Shown here: piece after piece, positions 1-10,523 of the stretch
Numbering within the stretch: position 1 is the first letter of the stretch
How the letters are laid out: each line of letters opens with the position of its first letter
Assembly: GCA_002943765.1 (NCBI GenBank)
Contig: PQWQ01000015.1
Location: forward strand, 992,001 to 1,056,000
Reading direction: 5' to 3'
From: Psoroptes ovis
Taxonomy: Eukaryota > Arthropoda > Arachnida > Sarcoptiformes > Psoroptidae
DNA length: 64,000 nt
The notes under the pieces: model-generated
What the model was told of the DNA's origin: nothing
Databases searched by the model: none
The model's input: the letters and a program-made list of their open reading frames with translations, nothing else
Program-made: the position numbers and the translations under genes

Positions 1-566
1 TTCAAACATGAGCTCAAAATTTTAGCATAACATCAATTGGTAGTCGTCGTCGTCGTTGTTGTTGTTATTTATTTTGTTTTGTTTTCATTTTTATTTCATT
101 TTTTTTCAATTGAAAATATAAATAAATAAATGAAAATCAAATGTAATTCGACAAAAAAAAAAAATTTAATGCGGCAGACAGACAGACATATTGTTATTAT
201 TATTGCTGCATACACACACACACACATACAGTGGACAGACAGCCTCTTGTTAGAAGCAGAGGCTCCACCTACTCGGCGACTATTCCAGCAGCATCTAGTT
301 GATGCATGTGGATTTAGAAATTTTTCATTTTTCAAATTACATCAGATTAAAATTAATCATTTTAATTTAATGATAATTTTTTCAATCTACATCATTTATA
401 ACATTGAATAACAGTGATTTTATCGTGAATTCCATCTATGAGAAAGGATTTTATTCTATTAATTCTTTGTGTTTTATTGAATAAACAAATGTTAATGATA
501 AATTGAAAATAAAATTGATGATTGCGACCCAAAAACCTTAGTGACTAGACTACATGAATTGAAATA
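1..566. other. Left-edge non-coding stretch
   Basis: No recognisable gene. It holds short GTC/GTT triplet runs near 40-66, GACA repeats near 176-188 and an AC dinucleotide run at about 212-226. Open frames of 79 and 93 codons overlap here on opposite strands, but they are built of low-complexity sequence and resemble no family. The stretch probably lies 3' of the phosphatidylinositol synthase gene and 5' or 3' of a gene outside the window. Confidence 0.5.
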
Positions 567-1308
567 TTAATTCGCTTTGCGTAATTGTCTTCGTTCATCT
601 AAATCCAATTGTTGGCAATTATGACAAGCAGTTATTAATTGTGAAATACTGATCAATGATTTTATTATTGCAAATGGCATCGAAACATATGTTGCCAAAC
701 GGAATAATCCAATTCCAAATAGTGATGGTCCTTCGAAAAAATGGAATAAATAAAGTGATACGTAGAATGATTCATTGAAAAAACACAATAAAAACAGTAC
801 TGGACGACTGTTGTAATAAAGATATAGTATTGGATTATCTTCTAATGATATCATTTTGTGGCTGTTACGTCCGCACATTAATGATACTTGTAAATGCATC
901 CAATGTGATGCTATGTCGATAACAGCTGATAATTGTAGCCAAAAAAGATATGATGGATATAATGTGCCAAGAACCTGCAATAAAACAAAACATAAATCAT
1001 ATATAATTCAAATAATAATCAAAATGTATACGGACAAACAATAAACACATAGTGCCACAGCGATCAGTTAATTGATCAAGCATCGCACCGAAGCGTGTTG
1101 ATTGATTGAATCGTCTTGCAGCGTAGCCATCAAATGCATCCAGAAATGTGGATAAAAAATACAATGAGATGGTCGTGATTGGATGATTGGGCATCGTATA
1201 AAATGAAGCTATGGCCAATATTATCCTTGCAAATCCGATTAAATTTGGAATGAAAAGGAAAATGTTCTCATCATCTTTTGATGATTTTTGTTGCCTTTGA
1301 TTGTCCAT
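567..1308 (-). CDS. CDIPT: CDP-diacylglycerol-inositol 3-phosphatidyltransferase (phosphatidylinositol synthase)
   Basis: It makes phosphatidylinositol from CDP-diacylglycerol and myo-inositol in the ER membrane. There are two exons: 1036-1308, then 567-974, with a 61-bp GT...AG intron in phase 0. The product is 226 aa, close to the usual length of about 213. Residues about 53-75 carry the complete CDP-alcohol phosphatidyltransferase signature DGxxAR(x8)GxxxDxxxD, seen as DGYAAR...FGAMLDQLTD, so the metal-binding aspartates are intact. The sequence around SHWMHLQ, NPILYLYY and LFHFFEGP matches animal PIS closely, with hydrophobic membrane segments throughout. I chose the ATG at 1308 (MDNQRQQ) because the upstream in-frame codons are not ATG. 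The next minus-strand gene (FRA10AC1) ends about 220 bp upstream. Confidence 0.95.
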
Positions 1309-1531
1309 TTTCTTTTCATAGATTTGAAACAAAATAAAAGTTTCAATCAAAATGCAATTTATATCATTTTGTTTACATTTTCAATGATGCTCCTAATCAA
1401 TTTTTTTTGTTTACAAAATTCTCAAAATGACGCCGTCGCAAACGTCTGTGATCTGCCAAAATTAACCTTAACCTACACATGATAACCTTCGGGGTTGGAA
1501 AATTTTATTTGAATTTTTAAAAATTTGATTT

Positions 1532-2434
1532 TTATTGAAAAAATTCATCCAAATAGTCATCAAGTTCATTTTCAAGATTTTGTTCATGATTGCTGCATTC
1601 ATCATTATCATCGTCTTCTAATTTTATTGGTTTTCGCCATATTCTATCAATCAACTGTTCATACGTTTCATCTTCATTGTTCGCGTTCGATGATGTTGTC
1701 GGTAAATTTTTCTTCTTGACCATTTCATCGTCTGATGTAACAATTTCTTCTTTGATATCAAAATCAATTTTGTTTACCCGCTCTTTTCTTTTCATTTTCT
1801 TGGCTTTTTTATGTTGATGATGATAATTTAATTTATGTGAACAATCAGGACATAATCGCACTTTTATTAATGCTGATTTTTTTTCATTATTTTCAATATA
1901 AGTAAATAATACTTCCCATGATTTCAGAGTGTTTTTCAACGAACAATATTTATTTGCACAGATAAATTGTCCTTTACCATTTATCACTTCAGATTCAGTA
2001 CGCCAACGCATACCAAATTTATTCTGTTTATAGTGAGTGAGATCGATTATACAATATTCTTTAAATAGTCGTTCATAATATTTTTTAGCAACACGTTGTC
2101 CCCATGTCAATTGATCAGATTGTAACTCTTCATCTGACCATTGAAAACGATGATTTTCGATCAAAACTTGCAAGTCATTTTTATCATTCGATTTATCACG
2201 TTGAAACAATTGCTCAACAGTACCACGATGTGTAAGACAATAATAGTTTATCAATAATTTATGCTTCGTGTATTGATCTAATGAATGGAAATTTCTTTGC
2301 CGTGGTTTATTATCATTGTCATCAGTTGATGGTAATTCTTTTATCATTAATGGATTTGCTTTTGATTTTTTTGATTTCTGATTCGTATTGTCACTTACAA
2401 TTTTTCTTTTACTTGAATCAATTTCTTCACTCAT
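1532..2434 (-). CDS. FRA10AC1: FRA10AC1 homologue (splicing-associated nuclear protein)
   Basis: A single exon encodes 300 aa. FRA10AC1 is a conserved nuclear protein associated with the spliceosome; its molecular role is poorly defined. The core at about residues 45-215 follows the family closely: ENHRFQWSDEE, a block with RVAKKYYERLFKEYCI, then FGMRWRTESEV, GKGQFICANKYC and a second cysteine pair in LCPDCSHKLNYHH. The two CxxxxC/CxxC-like pairs could bind a metal. The N-terminus and the C-terminal 80 residues are charged and of low complexity, with basic KKAKKMKRKE and an acidic tail. It is divergent from syntaxin-5, with 240 bp between start codons, so the two probably share a bidirectional promoter. 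No intron is visible. Confidence 0.93.
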   Translation of the reverse strand: MSEEIDSSKRKIVSDNTNQKSKKSKANPLMIKELPSTDDNDNKPRQRNFHSLDQYTKHKLLINYYCLTHRGTVEQLFQRDKSNDKNDLQVLIENHRFQWSDEELQSDQLTWGQRVAKKYYERLFKEYCIIDLTHYKQNKFGMRWRTESEVINGKGQFICANKYCSLKNTLKSWEVLFTYIENNEKKSALIKVRLCPDCSHKLNYHHQHKKAKKMKRKERVNKIDFDIKEEIVTSDDEMVKKKNLPTTSSNANNEDETYEQLIDRIWRKPIKLEDDDNDECSNHEQNLENELDDYLDEFFQ

Positions 2435-2674
2435 ATTTGATCATTTCACCAGATCTAGATTAAAAACAAAATGGAAAATTCAAAAAAAAATTAATTTTAT
2501 TTCGACTATATCGACCTTGTAAGGTTAACAAGCAGCTGATGTTTCGAGAAAAAAATAATCGTACGACTCAATCAAAATAGTAAATGTATTTACAATCTCA
2601 ACGTCATCAATACTAAATTTTTATTTTTTTATTTTCTTAATTTCAAAAGATAGAATTCCAAGCGTTTTACCGAA
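2435..2674. promoter_or_regulatory. Bidirectional promoter region, FRA10AC1 / syntaxin-5
   Basis: This is the 240-bp gap between two divergent start codons (FRA10AC1 on minus, syntaxin-5 on plus). It must hold both 5' UTRs and core promoters. No TATA box stands out. The call rests on gene layout only. Confidence 0.5.
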
Positions 2675-3751
2675 ATGGCTCGTGATCGCACTTCCGAATT
2701 TATGATCACGGTTAGATCGATGGCCGGCAAACCACAGTATTTAAATGGTGTAGCTGGCTCAAATCTTCCGATGGAACTACGTTCACGTAAAGGTATGAAT
2801 CAATCATCACAACAAAATGGAACATCATCACCATTATCTAATCCACAATCACAACAATATGAACAATTTTCACGTTTTATGAGTGGTTCACGTTCAATAG
2901 CACGAGATTTATATTTGACTTATCAAAAATTAGAAAAAATAAATATGATGGCACAGAAAAAAAGCATGTTAGATGATGAAGAATCGTCAAAAGAATTCAA
3001 TGAATTAATTTATATCATTAAACAAGATATACAATCATTGAATAAACAGATTGAACAATTACGACAACTTCAATTGGCGACACAATCATCGACAAATTCC
3101 AGCAGTCATAATGTACGATCACATACAAAAAATGTTGTTCTCACACTACAGCAACAACTTGCATCAATATCGAATAGTTTTCGTGACACATTAGAAACTC
3201 GAAGTCAAAACATAAAAAAAGTTAAACAACGACGTGAACAATTTTCGTTTGGCACTGTCATACAGCCCCCATTAGCATCACGTGCTCAGCCTCAACAAGG
3301 ATCCTTACCGCATTCACATTCGACATCAAATTTAAGACAGCCTCAGCAATCTCAAAATACTGTGATTGATTTTGGTGACGCTGATAATAGTCATGTTCGT
3401 GGTCATCGTCATAATAATTCTGTATCATTGACACAAACACAAACTTTATTACATTTTCAAGATCAAACGAATGATTATTTAGAAGATCGTGCCAATACTA
3501 TGCAATCAATAGAATCTACGATCGTTGAACTTGGAACAATATTCAATCAATTAGCAACAATGGTTCAACAACAAGAAGAAATGATTACAAGGATCGATGC
3601 AAACGTAACGGATACAATGATGAATGTTGAACAAGCGCATGATTCGCTGTTACAATATTTAACAACAATTACAAATAATCGTTGGTTAATGATTAAAGTG
3701 TTTGCTGTATTATTTATATTTTTCATCATATTTGTATTATTTGCCGCTTAA
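2675..3751 (+). CDS. STX5: Syntaxin-5 (Golgi Qa-SNARE)
   Basis: An intronless gene of 358 aa. Syntaxin-5 is the Qa-SNARE for ER-to-Golgi and intra-Golgi fusion. The N-terminal MARDRTSEF matches the conserved RDRTxEF start. An Habc-type region lies at about 65-170 with IIKQDIQSLNKQI, and VVLTLQQQLASISNSFRDTLE precedes the basic KKVKQRREQF. The SNARE motif occupies about 268-330 (DRANTMQSIESTIVELG...), with the expected glutamine-containing core. A C-terminal membrane anchor spans about 337-357 after NNRWLMIK. The linker at about 195-262 is rich in Gln, Ser and His and is longer than in vertebrates. All parts of a working SNARE are present. Confidence 0.96.
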   Translation: MARDRTSEFMITVRSMAGKPQYLNGVAGSNLPMELRSRKGMNQSSQQNGTSSPLSNPQSQQYEQFSRFMSGSRSIARDLYLTYQKLEKINMMAQKKSMLDDEESSKEFNELIYIIKQDIQSLNKQIEQLRQLQLATQSSTNSSSHNVRSHTKNVVLTLQQQLASISNSFRDTLETRSQNIKKVKQRREQFSFGTVIQPPLASRAQPQQGSLPHSHSTSNLRQPQQSQNTVIDFGDADNSHVRGHRHNNSVSLTQTQTLLHFQDQTNDYLEDRANTMQSIESTIVELGTIFNQLATMVQQQEEMITRIDANVTDTMMNVEQAHDSLLQYLTTITNNRWLMIKVFAVLFIFFIIFVLFAA

Positions 3752-4312
3752 TGAAAATCCATGTGATCAAAATGTTCATCAACACTTTTACATTCTATCC
3801 AATCATACCTTCAAGATATTTTTCTTTTTGTTATAAATTATTATTGTTATTGTTTTTAAATAAAAATTCAAGATTGTTTTCAGAAATCATCCTCATAATA
3901 AACGATATTAATCATTGAAAATATTTGTTTACAATTATATTGATCCACCAATATTTAGCCTTATGAAAAAAAAAATTTCTTTTGAACATTATTTGCTCTG
4001 AAATTAAATTGAATTCTATCAATCATAATTCGAAATTCAAGAATTCCTCAAAATTTATCGATTTCAGAGAAAAAACAATGAAGAAAATTGAATGGTACCA
4101 AAGTCTTGTACTCATCATTACATTTTTAAAAAATGTACAAATATTCACATTAATTATTGGTGTTTCTTCTAAAAAAATGCCTCATTCGTTCAATAATTCA
4201 TTAATCTGTTGATTTTTTGTTTTGTCTTAAAAACATTCAATCGATTTTTTGGAAAAAAATTTTTTTAATTGAATTATTAATGAATGGATCAGTGATCTTG
4301 TATTGACAGGTA
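3752..4312. other. Syntaxin-5 3' region and spacer
   Basis: It contains the syntaxin-5 3' UTR with an AATAAA-type signal near 3858. A 76-codon open frame at 3982-4212 resembles nothing and is probably chance. The mariner element begins right after this spacer. Confidence 0.5.
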
Positions 4313-4340
4313 TTAGATCGGCAACTAAGTAACTGCCGAT
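4313..4340 (+). repeat. Mariner left terminal inverted repeat
   Basis: A 28-bp end that is the imperfect inverse of 5215-5242. It is preceded by TA at 4311-4312. Confidence 0.9.
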
Positions 4341-5214
4341 TTTTTGATGAAAAGTCAAAGACTATTTTTCACGGTACAAAATAACTTTATCATGTAATGT
4401 ATTGCCCATTTTGATCAATGACCTTTTGCCATCTTCAGAGCACCATCATAATCCCATGTTCATAAAACATCTAGTTTTTATGAGCCAAAAACTGAATCAG
4501 GTGCCATTTGACATCATCATTATTTTTGAATTTTTTACATTCAAGGAGTTGAGCAAAGATGATAACAAAGAGTGATCAGTTGGTTCAAGGTCAGGACTGT
4601 ATGATGGATGAGACAAAACATCCCAACCAAGGTTCAATAATTTTTGATGAGTGGTCAAAAGTCTATGCAAATTTGCATTGACAAATTGCATTGCATTTTT
4701 TGTTATGGAATACAGTATTTTCTCGATATGTTAATCCAAACCGCTTTTGAACATATCCAAGTTGTTTCAAATGATCATCAACACATGCATTTGATCCATG
4801 AAGTTTTTCTGCAATATCATGCGTGATAGTGTTGCGATCCGATTCGATTATCGCATTGATTATGGTGTCATCAACTTTGACACCTTTTAGTGAAATATCA
4901 CCAGAACGAAATGTGACAAATCAATTTTAACTCTATCATTTTTTAGCGATTGATCCTCATAAACATTACATGAATTTTTATGAGCTTGTGACGCGTCTTC
5001 ATCTTTGTGGAAATGAAAAAGCAAAATATCACGAAAATTCTCCTTTTGAATTACCATTTCTCAACGAAGGTCAAACAAAAACTACAGAGCCGATCAAAAA
5101 TTTTTTTTTTGCTAATTGACAACTGATTAGTCATCTATCGAATGACAACATGCGTTTGTCATTTGAACAACTCCTTATAGTCCAAAAATGCAACAAAAGC
5201 GGTCTATGATTGAA

Positions 5215-5242
5215 ATCGGCAGTTTTTTAGTTGCCCACCTAA
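5215..5242 (-). repeat. Mariner right terminal inverted repeat
   Basis: Read on the minus strand it begins TTAGGTGGGCAACTAA and matches the left end at 24 of 28 positions. It is followed by TA at 5243-5244. Confidence 0.9.
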
Positions 5243-5694
5243 TAAAATTTGTAGAAATTTAAATTCATACTAATATTAGATTAGGTGAGTTGTTTTTATT
5301 TTATTTATTTCTTTAAATTAAAAAAAAACTTTTGATGATAAATTTTCGTGATCTAAAAATGAATATAATGAATATATGATGAGACATTTGTATCAACATT
5401 CAATTCTGTATTAATAATGATATAATTTTCAATTGATAAATATTTTTAGGGTCAAAATTTGTTTAAGATTTCATTTTTTTCTCAAAAATTGAAAATGAAT
5501 AAATAAATCGATTTGTGAAAATGATAAAAATTGAAATTTTAATGAAATTGAATGGTTATTGTTTTTTCTCTCTGTTTAAAAAATGAATTTGTAAAGTTGT
5601 AATAATTTATCTTTATTTTTTTCAAATATTTCGATCAAATACAAAATTTTTTATTCACTCATTGAAAAAATTAATATTAACAATAAACGATAAA
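5243..5694. other. Spacer upstream of the receptor gene
   Basis: AT-rich sequence with poly-A and poly-T runs. It probably holds the promoter and 5' UTR of the receptor gene that starts at 5695. No specific site is recognised. Confidence 0.4.
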
Positions 5695-7021
5695 ATGAAA
5701 ATTCAAAAATTTTATAAATTATTCAAAATATTTTTATCAACAATCAATCCATTCAAAAGTTTTGATTATTTAGAAGAATATTGTTTATCATTAATAGAAT
5801 TCGATGATATGACAAAATTCACACATCAATCAATACAAATTTATTTTTATTTTGCAATCATAAGACATTGGTTATTGTTTTTGATATCTTGGCCAGAAGA
5901 ATATCGTATAATGTTTTTCGATATTACCAATTTAGTAAAAATTGATCCAACAATAAATCCATTATTTACATTACTATTACTTGTATTGAAATTGATTGAA
6001 GAAACTCACTTCAATAATAAATTTCACATAGAATTTTCACAACGTATAATTTTTGAGAATGATACATCATTTTTCATCATTAAATCAAATAAACAAAGAA
6101 AATATCGATTAGATCGTTCGCCTGAAGAGTTGAGTAAACGCATTAAAAAAAATATTCAAATACTATTCACTATTCTTCAAGGTTTTTTTTTACTAATAAA
6201 TGGAGTGGCCATATTTTGGCATTTTCATTTGTATTATTTAATTTGGCAAAATAGTCATTTTTTCTTCGATCATTGGTATTTTTCAATAATTAGAATTTTA
6301 TTTGCTGAAATCATGTTGATATCAGTTACAGGTGGTTTCTATGCATTAATTAATTATCTTTCTATTGGTTTTCTGATGGGTTTCGCGTGCATTCATCCTG
6401 CTATATTGCGCTTGCAGCAATTAGATGATTATCTCAGTGATAATGCCTTAAATTTATCAAATGAAGATTTGGAAGAATTTATGTTGGCACATAATGAGAC
6501 TTTTGAAATCATAACATCAGTGAGTAGAGTATATTCATGGCCTTTCACTGCATATCTATTAGCGAATTTTCCATATAATGTTGTTCTTGTAATTTCAATA
6601 ATATTTCATGCCGATAACACAATGCACGAAATGTTCGTTTTGTATTCAATGGCATTTCAACAATTCATTGGTATATTTGGCGTACATTTCTTACTGACAT
6701 TAGTTCCAAAATATATTCATCAAAGAGGCATCAAAAAATTAATAACTTATAATACTCGTGAAAAAATTAGGCCATTATTAATACATCTGAAAATTATCAA
6801 TTATATTGGAAAATTTCAAACAAAAAATCGTTATGGCTTCAATTATCATAAAATGAATTTAGTTTCATTGAATACATTTTTCAAGGTATGTGAAAACATT
6901 CATTTTTAAAAATTCAACAATTTTTCTGTTTCGTTTTATTTTTTTCTAGTGTCTTTTGCTCTATTGTAAAGGAATCATGATAGTATATAAAATGTTCAGA
7001 AGATCTAAATTACATAATTAA
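5695..7021 (+). CDS. Gustatory-type seven-transmembrane chemoreceptor
   Basis: Two exons, 5695-6885 and 6950-7021, joined in phase 0 across a 64-bp intron; the product is 420 aa. The second exon encodes a short C-terminal piece, CLLLYCKGIMIVYKM, before a basic tail. The protein is rich in Phe, Ile, Leu and Tyr, with about seven hydrophobic segments (for example about 160-182, 198-232, 285-302 and 310-340). This length and layout fit the arthropod gustatory receptor superfamily (7tm_6/7tm_7), which are ligand-gated cation channels in chemosensory neurons. A conserved C-terminal intron in phase 0 before the last helix is also typical of that family. The assignment rests on topology and gene structure, since these receptors diverge quickly. 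I use ATG 5695 because the earlier in-frame codon is TTG. It is convergent with the DRAM-like gene, 75 bp apart. Confidence 0.7.
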
Positions 7022-7096
7022 TTGGATGTCTATTAATTCCAATAGACAATAATTGGAATATAAATTAGTATATAAAATACTATTGAAAATAATTTT

Positions 7097-7943
7097 TCAG
7101 AATTGAATTTGATCCCATTGTTTGAAATTGCGAAAACGATTCGATAAACTTAAAAATAATAGAATATTCGTTAAAAATAATAGCCATTCGGATAAACTCG
7201 ATAAACAATGATAAATATAGCCAGGATGATCCACAGGCCAATGATTACGAAATGATGGATCTAGAACCTTTTCGTACCTTGATTTGATATCACCGTCATT
7301 CGTCCATGAAGCAAATATGGCCATGACAATGAACAATGTTAGGAATATAATCTCTAATATCATACCAATGTACAATGTAATTGGACGTGTTTCAATATCG
7401 AAGCGGTATAATATTTTGGATGTATAAGTATATAAATATATTGAGATTGTCGTTGCAAAACATACGAGGCAGCCAAACATCCAATGAATGTAAAACGATT
7501 CAGAAAGTCGAAAATTTCCAGCACCCATCATACTGCAGCTAATCGAAATGCATCCAATCATGCAGTATAAATTAAATTTTTTCAACACTTCTATCTGTTG
7601 ATCATCATTAGAATTATTTGATTTCAAATTTTTAATATAAAATTCAACTTGTTTATAACGAATCCATCCCAATAATATTACTAAAAATTCATTAATAAGA
7701 ATAATTAGTTAAAATAAATAATATAAAAAAATTTATAATATACAAACCTAAAATTGCATTTATATCTATAAATGAACTAAAATAATTGCAAGCAATCGGT
7801 CCTGTACCAGCATCACTTACATATGGTAATATTGGATCAACATATCCAGTATTTATTGATATTATGTATGGAACAAAACAATTTAACAAAAGAATTAATG
7901 TAATAATTAATGGAATCAACCAAAAATATTTTTTCAAGTCCAT
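7097..7943 (-). CDS. DRAM/TMEM150-family membrane protein (autophagy modulator-like)
   Basis: Two exons: 7748-7943, then 7097-7680, joined in phase 1 (67-bp intron); 259 aa. It belongs to the Frag1/DRAM/Sfk1 family of six-helix membrane proteins. In vertebrates DRAM1 and DRAM2 sit in lysosomes and promote autophagy. Family marks are a first helix starting near residue 8, then YVDPILPYVSDAGT (compare HHIDPALPYISDTGT in DRAM2), RYKQV after helix 2 at the exon junction, and a late SSLSEWLLF before the last helix. The length fits the family (about 240-270 aa). The paralogue group (DRAM versus TMEM150) is not settled by eye. Confidence 0.85.
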
Positions 7944-8678
7944 ATTTGAAAAATATGTATTCGAAATTCACATGAAAATTCTTTCAAATAATCACAAGTT
8001 ACTTATGAGAATGATGAATTCAATCATTGTGAAGAATAAGTGAAATCCACTCAATTATTATTTGTGACAATTTTTCCTATTTAATACATGCAGAAGATTG
8101 AATCTATTAAATAACAGAGAATGCTTGTTTTACTTATTTTCTTTCTTAATTAATTATCGCTAATTATTAATCACTGACGTTTGACGAGAATCAAGGATAT
8201 TGAAATGCGTGATTTTTGAAAGTTTTTTTTTTGAAAATTATTTTCAATCAATTAAAATTTCCAATAGATGCATTGAAAATATGATCTCTCGAAAAAAAAC
8301 TTTTGATTATTTTGAATTCAGTGGCACACACACAAGATAAATTTGAAAAAGACAAAAATTATCATCGATTGCAAAATTTTCAGTAATCAATCATTTAAAT
8401 CAATGGACAAATAATATAATAATAAATAAATGAAAATTTTTAATTTAATCACAGAAAAGATTTCATTTGATTTGATTATATTGAAAATTCGAATTCCAGG
8501 AAACATATCAAATCAATTAATTTTTATCAATTCGAATTTGAATCAATCAAAAATCAAATCATTAAACTTTGGCTTCCTCCACGGCAACATTTTTAGCTCT
8601 ATTTTGGCAAAAATAAAAAAAAATAAAAGAAAATAAAAAATTGATGTATTTTGAATTTTATCAAACTTGACACAGTCA

Positions 8679-8692
8679 CCAATAGATGGCGG
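8679..8692 (+). promoter_or_regulatory. CTCF-like motif 1
   Basis: CCAATAGATGGCGG matches the animal CTCF consensus CCASYAGRKGGCRS at 13 of 14 positions. It is a sequence match only, with no binding evidence. Confidence 0.4.
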
Positions 8693-8731
8693 CTGTTGCA
8701 CAGTGATTGATTTGAAAATTATGTCTACTCA

Positions 8732-8745
8732 CCGATAGATGGCAC
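8732..8745 (+). promoter_or_regulatory. CTCF-like motif 2
   Basis: CCGATAGATGGCAC matches the CTCF consensus at 12 of 14 positions, in the same orientation as motif 1 and 53 bp further on. The shared ATAGATGGC core makes the pair look deliberate. Confidence 0.35.
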
Positions 8746-8750
8746 CATGG

Positions 8751-8758
8751 TATATAAA
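8751..8758 (+). promoter_or_regulatory. TATA-like box
   Basis: TATATAAA lies six bases beyond the second CTCF-like motif. A promoter here would fire rightward into the gene-poor block. The first ATG frame, at 8810, is only about 19 codons long. Such words are common in AT-rich DNA, so the call is weak. Confidence 0.25.
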
Positions 8759-10505
8759 TTTTGAAAAAATTCGCAAAACAAAAAATGATTCGATGATTCG
8801 TTCAACAAAATGAACCGGATGAATGCTTGCCCGGTGATGTTTCTATTTATTCATTTATTTGATCATTGATTTTGGTCATGAATGTTTTTTATACGAATTC
8901 AAAATTTTTTGTCGGATAAAAATTCGACAAAATTTGAAAACATGAAAAAACATAAACCAAAACAATGTTTGCTCAGAGCAAAATACAAAAATACTCAGAG
9001 CAAACATCTATGTTTTTCATTGTTGTTCTTCAACAATCAACAAAACTTTACTACCACCACCACCTAGGAACATTCATCGGCTTAATTTGAACGCAAAAAA
9101 AAATTTTTTTGATGATAAATGAATCCAAATGTAAGTTAATAAAAATGTAAAATCATTAAGAAAATTGATTATCATTTAATAAAAAAAAATTATCGTTTAA
9201 TAATTTAATCTTTAATTTATGAATAAATGTGATATGCATTTGAAATATGTGTTGATATAATATAAAAAGTCTGTTTAAGAAATAGTTAAAAGAAATTATC
9301 CATTATTGTCTGCTGATTTAATTCATAAATCATTCAAAAATTAACAGCAGCAAGAAAAAAAATCAATAGTCGTCAATCAAATTTGTGATGCATTATCAAC
9401 ATATTTATCGTTTTAATTATTTATTTTTCTTTCAAAAATTTGTAAATCCGAATATTTATATTTTTTCTCCAAGTGAATTCCTAATCGTGCAATCAATGAA
9501 TGATGATCCTTGTTAAATTTTCTTTTTATATTGTTTTTTGAAAGGGTCGCCATTTTTTTCTCCCTCAAATTTCAATCAAAACCAAATTGGTCAATCATAA
9601 TCAAATGAAAATGCTTGCAATTAATTATTCTTATCAGAAATAAAGAGATTTTGAATTACACATAAATAGTTATAGCCAACAGAATTAACCGCCGCCCGAA
9701 AGTCCACATATGTAATAAATGAAAAGCATGCGTAATTTTTTTCTTTATTTGAAGAATTATCATCATAACAATTTTGTGCATGATCAATGAATGAATGGAG
9801 AGCCTCATCACTATTTCTCATTCAACATTTCGTGATTGTAATTATCATCAGAAATAACAAAAAAAAAAAAATGAAAATTTCTGATTGAATCTTAAGCTGA
9901 AGAATTTCTCGTCTTAAAACAAGTTTTCTTATTATTTTCAAAATGTCTTGATATGCATATACAACAGATGAAGCAAAAATATAAAAAAAAATCCAATATC
10001 AATCACAGAAGCAACAACACCCGAATAGATAGCATACCTGGCGAAATCGTTCGAAAAGTAGCAACGTTTAAGGTGGTGTATGCATTCACCATGCATACCT
10101 GTTGTGTTTTAATGTGTGCGCACAACTACACACACAGATACATAAAAAGCAAGCAACGTATACGAAACAAAATGGAAAACAAAAACTGAAATATTTTTTT
10201 GGCCATTTTAATGGTTTGTTTGATGGTAAATATCCTAATCTATTATGATCATTAATATTTTACCACATACGGCCACAGCAAATAACACCGATTGATTGGT
10301 CGAGCAAAAACGACCAACGACAAAGTCAACGATAGTCACATTCGGAAAAAACTAGTCATTCGCCATTTTTTTTTCTTCGCCATTCAAGTTCAATTTACAA
10401 TCACGAAAAAAAAGAAAACCTACACACTACACAATCATAAAATATTCAAGTTTAGCAGGTGAACTCTCCAACAAACAGAGCACATACCATTCTCGACAGC
10501 AACAA

Positions 10506-10523
10506 TACACACACACACACACA
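10506..10523. repeat. AC microsatellite
   Basis: An (AC)n run inside the gene-poor block. Confidence 0.9.

Larger units (their letters stand above)
4313..5242 (-). mobile_element. Decayed mariner-family transposon with both terminal inverted repeats
   Basis: Inverted ends at 4313-4340 and 5215-5242 share TTAG.T.GGCAACTAA and AACTGCCGAT, with four differences in 28 positions. A TA dinucleotide flanks each side (4311-4312 and 5243-5244), as expected for mariner target duplication. The minus strand keeps pieces of a mariner transposase. An N-terminal helix-turn-helix part runs from about 5057 to 4720; it contains LLFHFHKDEDASQAH, then RSGD and IAEKLHGSNACVDDHLKQLG. This is joined directly to the C-terminal part at about 4690-4530, with GWDVLSHPSYSPDLEPTDH. 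The element is 930 bp against about 1.3 kb for intact mariners. The middle, including the first catalytic aspartate, is gone. The HDNARPH-equivalent reads VNANLH, so the second aspartate is also lost. At least one frameshift sits near 4915. Confidence 0.9.

Noticed and set aside
130..411. 93-codon open frame at the left edge
   Set aside because: Built of AC and GACA repeats and poly-A; no family likeness; overlaps another frame on the other strand.
8430..8636. 68-codon open frame
   Set aside because: Ile, Lys and Asn-rich, ends in a poly-A stretch; looks like chance in AT-rich DNA.
8960..9010. Repeated GCTCAGAGCA words (also near 32983)
   Set aside because: Only short palindrome-like words, three copies in the window, without common flanks; not a repeat family by themselves.
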